DNA of 64,000 nt from Vicinamibacteria bacterium (lineage in GTDB: Bacteria > Acidobacteriota > Vicinamibacteria > Fen-336). Of the stretch, positions 63,732 to 64,000 are shown in pieces. The position numbers and the translations under genes were made by a program. Positions within the stretch are counted from its first letter, which is position 1, and each line of letters begins with the position of its first letter. The stretch lies in NCBI GenBank assembly GCA_035570235.1, contig DATMML010000064.1, positions 62,001 through 126,000 on the forward strand. The letters run 5' to 3'. Under the pieces are notes generated by a model that ran no database searches, was not told the origin of the DNA, and was given only the letters and a program-made list of their open reading frames with translations.

Positions 63732-64000
63732 ATGAACAGTCGATCACAGCTTCCCTTCGCAGTCTTGACGAGCGTTTTCTGCCTTCTCGTCCCCATCTCC
63801 CGCTCTCGGAGCGAACCGCCGTCGGATCTCGACGAGGACCTGCGGGCGACGCTGAGACGGGCCGGCCTCACCGGCGCGATCCAGTCCAGTCTCGAGCCTC
63901 GCCTCGGCCGGAGCCTCGACCAGAATCTGGCCAACCTCGGCCGGCTGCTTTGGTTCGACAAGGCAGGGGGGCTGCACAACGACAACACCTGTGGCGGATG
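63732..64000 (+). CDS. di-haem cytochrome c peroxidase, 3' partial
   Basis: ATG 63732 follows AAGGAGGGGCG, and about 89 codons lie in the window before the right edge. A signal peptide (LPFAVLTSVFCLLVPI) is followed by SLEPRLGRSLDQNLANLGRL, LWFDKAGGLHNDNTCGG and the first two bases of the next codon, read as TG[C or T]. This fits the start of a di-haem cytochrome c peroxidase, with the first CxxCH beginning at the edge (C-G-G-C). These periplasmic enzymes reduce hydrogen peroxide or organic hydroperoxides with electrons from small cytochromes. Confidence 0.85.
   Translation, partial: MNSRSQLPFAVLTSVFCLLVPISRSRSEPPSDLDEDLRATLRRAGLTGAIQSSLEPRLGRSLDQNLANLGRLLWFDKAGGLHNDNTCGG

Overview
The window is GC-rich DNA from a Gram-negative bacterium: it has TonB-dependent receptors, a porin and c-type cytochromes. 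Acidobacteriota is the best guess. Supporting signs are receptors with a carboxypeptidase-regulatory-like N-terminal domain, a Pkn-type Ser/Thr kinase, an OmpR-type winged helix fused to an FHA domain, a DUF4388 protein, and many same-strand genes joined by ATGA or GTGA overlaps. No rRNA, tRNA or CRISPR array was seen, so taxonomy rests on gene content only.

Bases 1-20305 form one co-directional run. It holds a c-type cytochrome (5' end outside the window), a GMC flavin oxidoreductase, a DUF4331/TPR/HupE-UreJ membrane trio, a patatin-like lipase split by a membrane insertion, a 1185-residue membrane protein of unknown function, a cyclooxygenase-type haem peroxidase, a secreted SH3-domain protein and another unknown membrane protein. 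The peroxidase keeps the Tyr-x-x-His-Pro-Leu-Leu-Pro-Asp element of fatty-acid dioxygenases. My main hypothesis is therefore a lipid-releasing and lipid-oxidising (oxylipin-like) system at the cell envelope. This is the most interesting part of the window.

Bases 20.7-24.4 kb hold a TfoX-like protein, an ArsR/SRPBCC regulatory pair divergent from a second, anchored SRPBCC protein around a perfect 16-bp palindrome, a small secreted protein and a DUF4388 protein. Bases 24.5-37.1 kb are a urea island: ureABCEFGD on the minus strand, and a porin plus urtABCDE on the plus strand, divergent from an 800-bp control region. Together these cover urea entry across the outer membrane, ATP-driven uptake and nickel-dependent hydrolysis to ammonia.

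Bases 37.2-41.0 kb carry an AraC regulator, a VOC protein, two small unknown ORFs, and an operon (secreted protein, membrane protein, winged-helix regulator) behind a palindromic promoter. Bases 41.4-48.0 kb are a RDD/SpoIIM/DUF4129/DUF4350/MoxR/DUF58 envelope cluster, faced by a DUF4190-pilin-like fusion. From 49 to 57.6 kb there are an MFS transporter, a frameshifted membrane gene, a discoidin/LiaF-like/LytS/LytTR operon, a short membrane-anchored kinase, a secreted HExxH protein and a winged-helix-FHA regulator. Two convergent TonB-dependent receptors follow, one with a Cys/His-rich secreted partner. The window ends inside a di-haem cytochrome c peroxidase gene.
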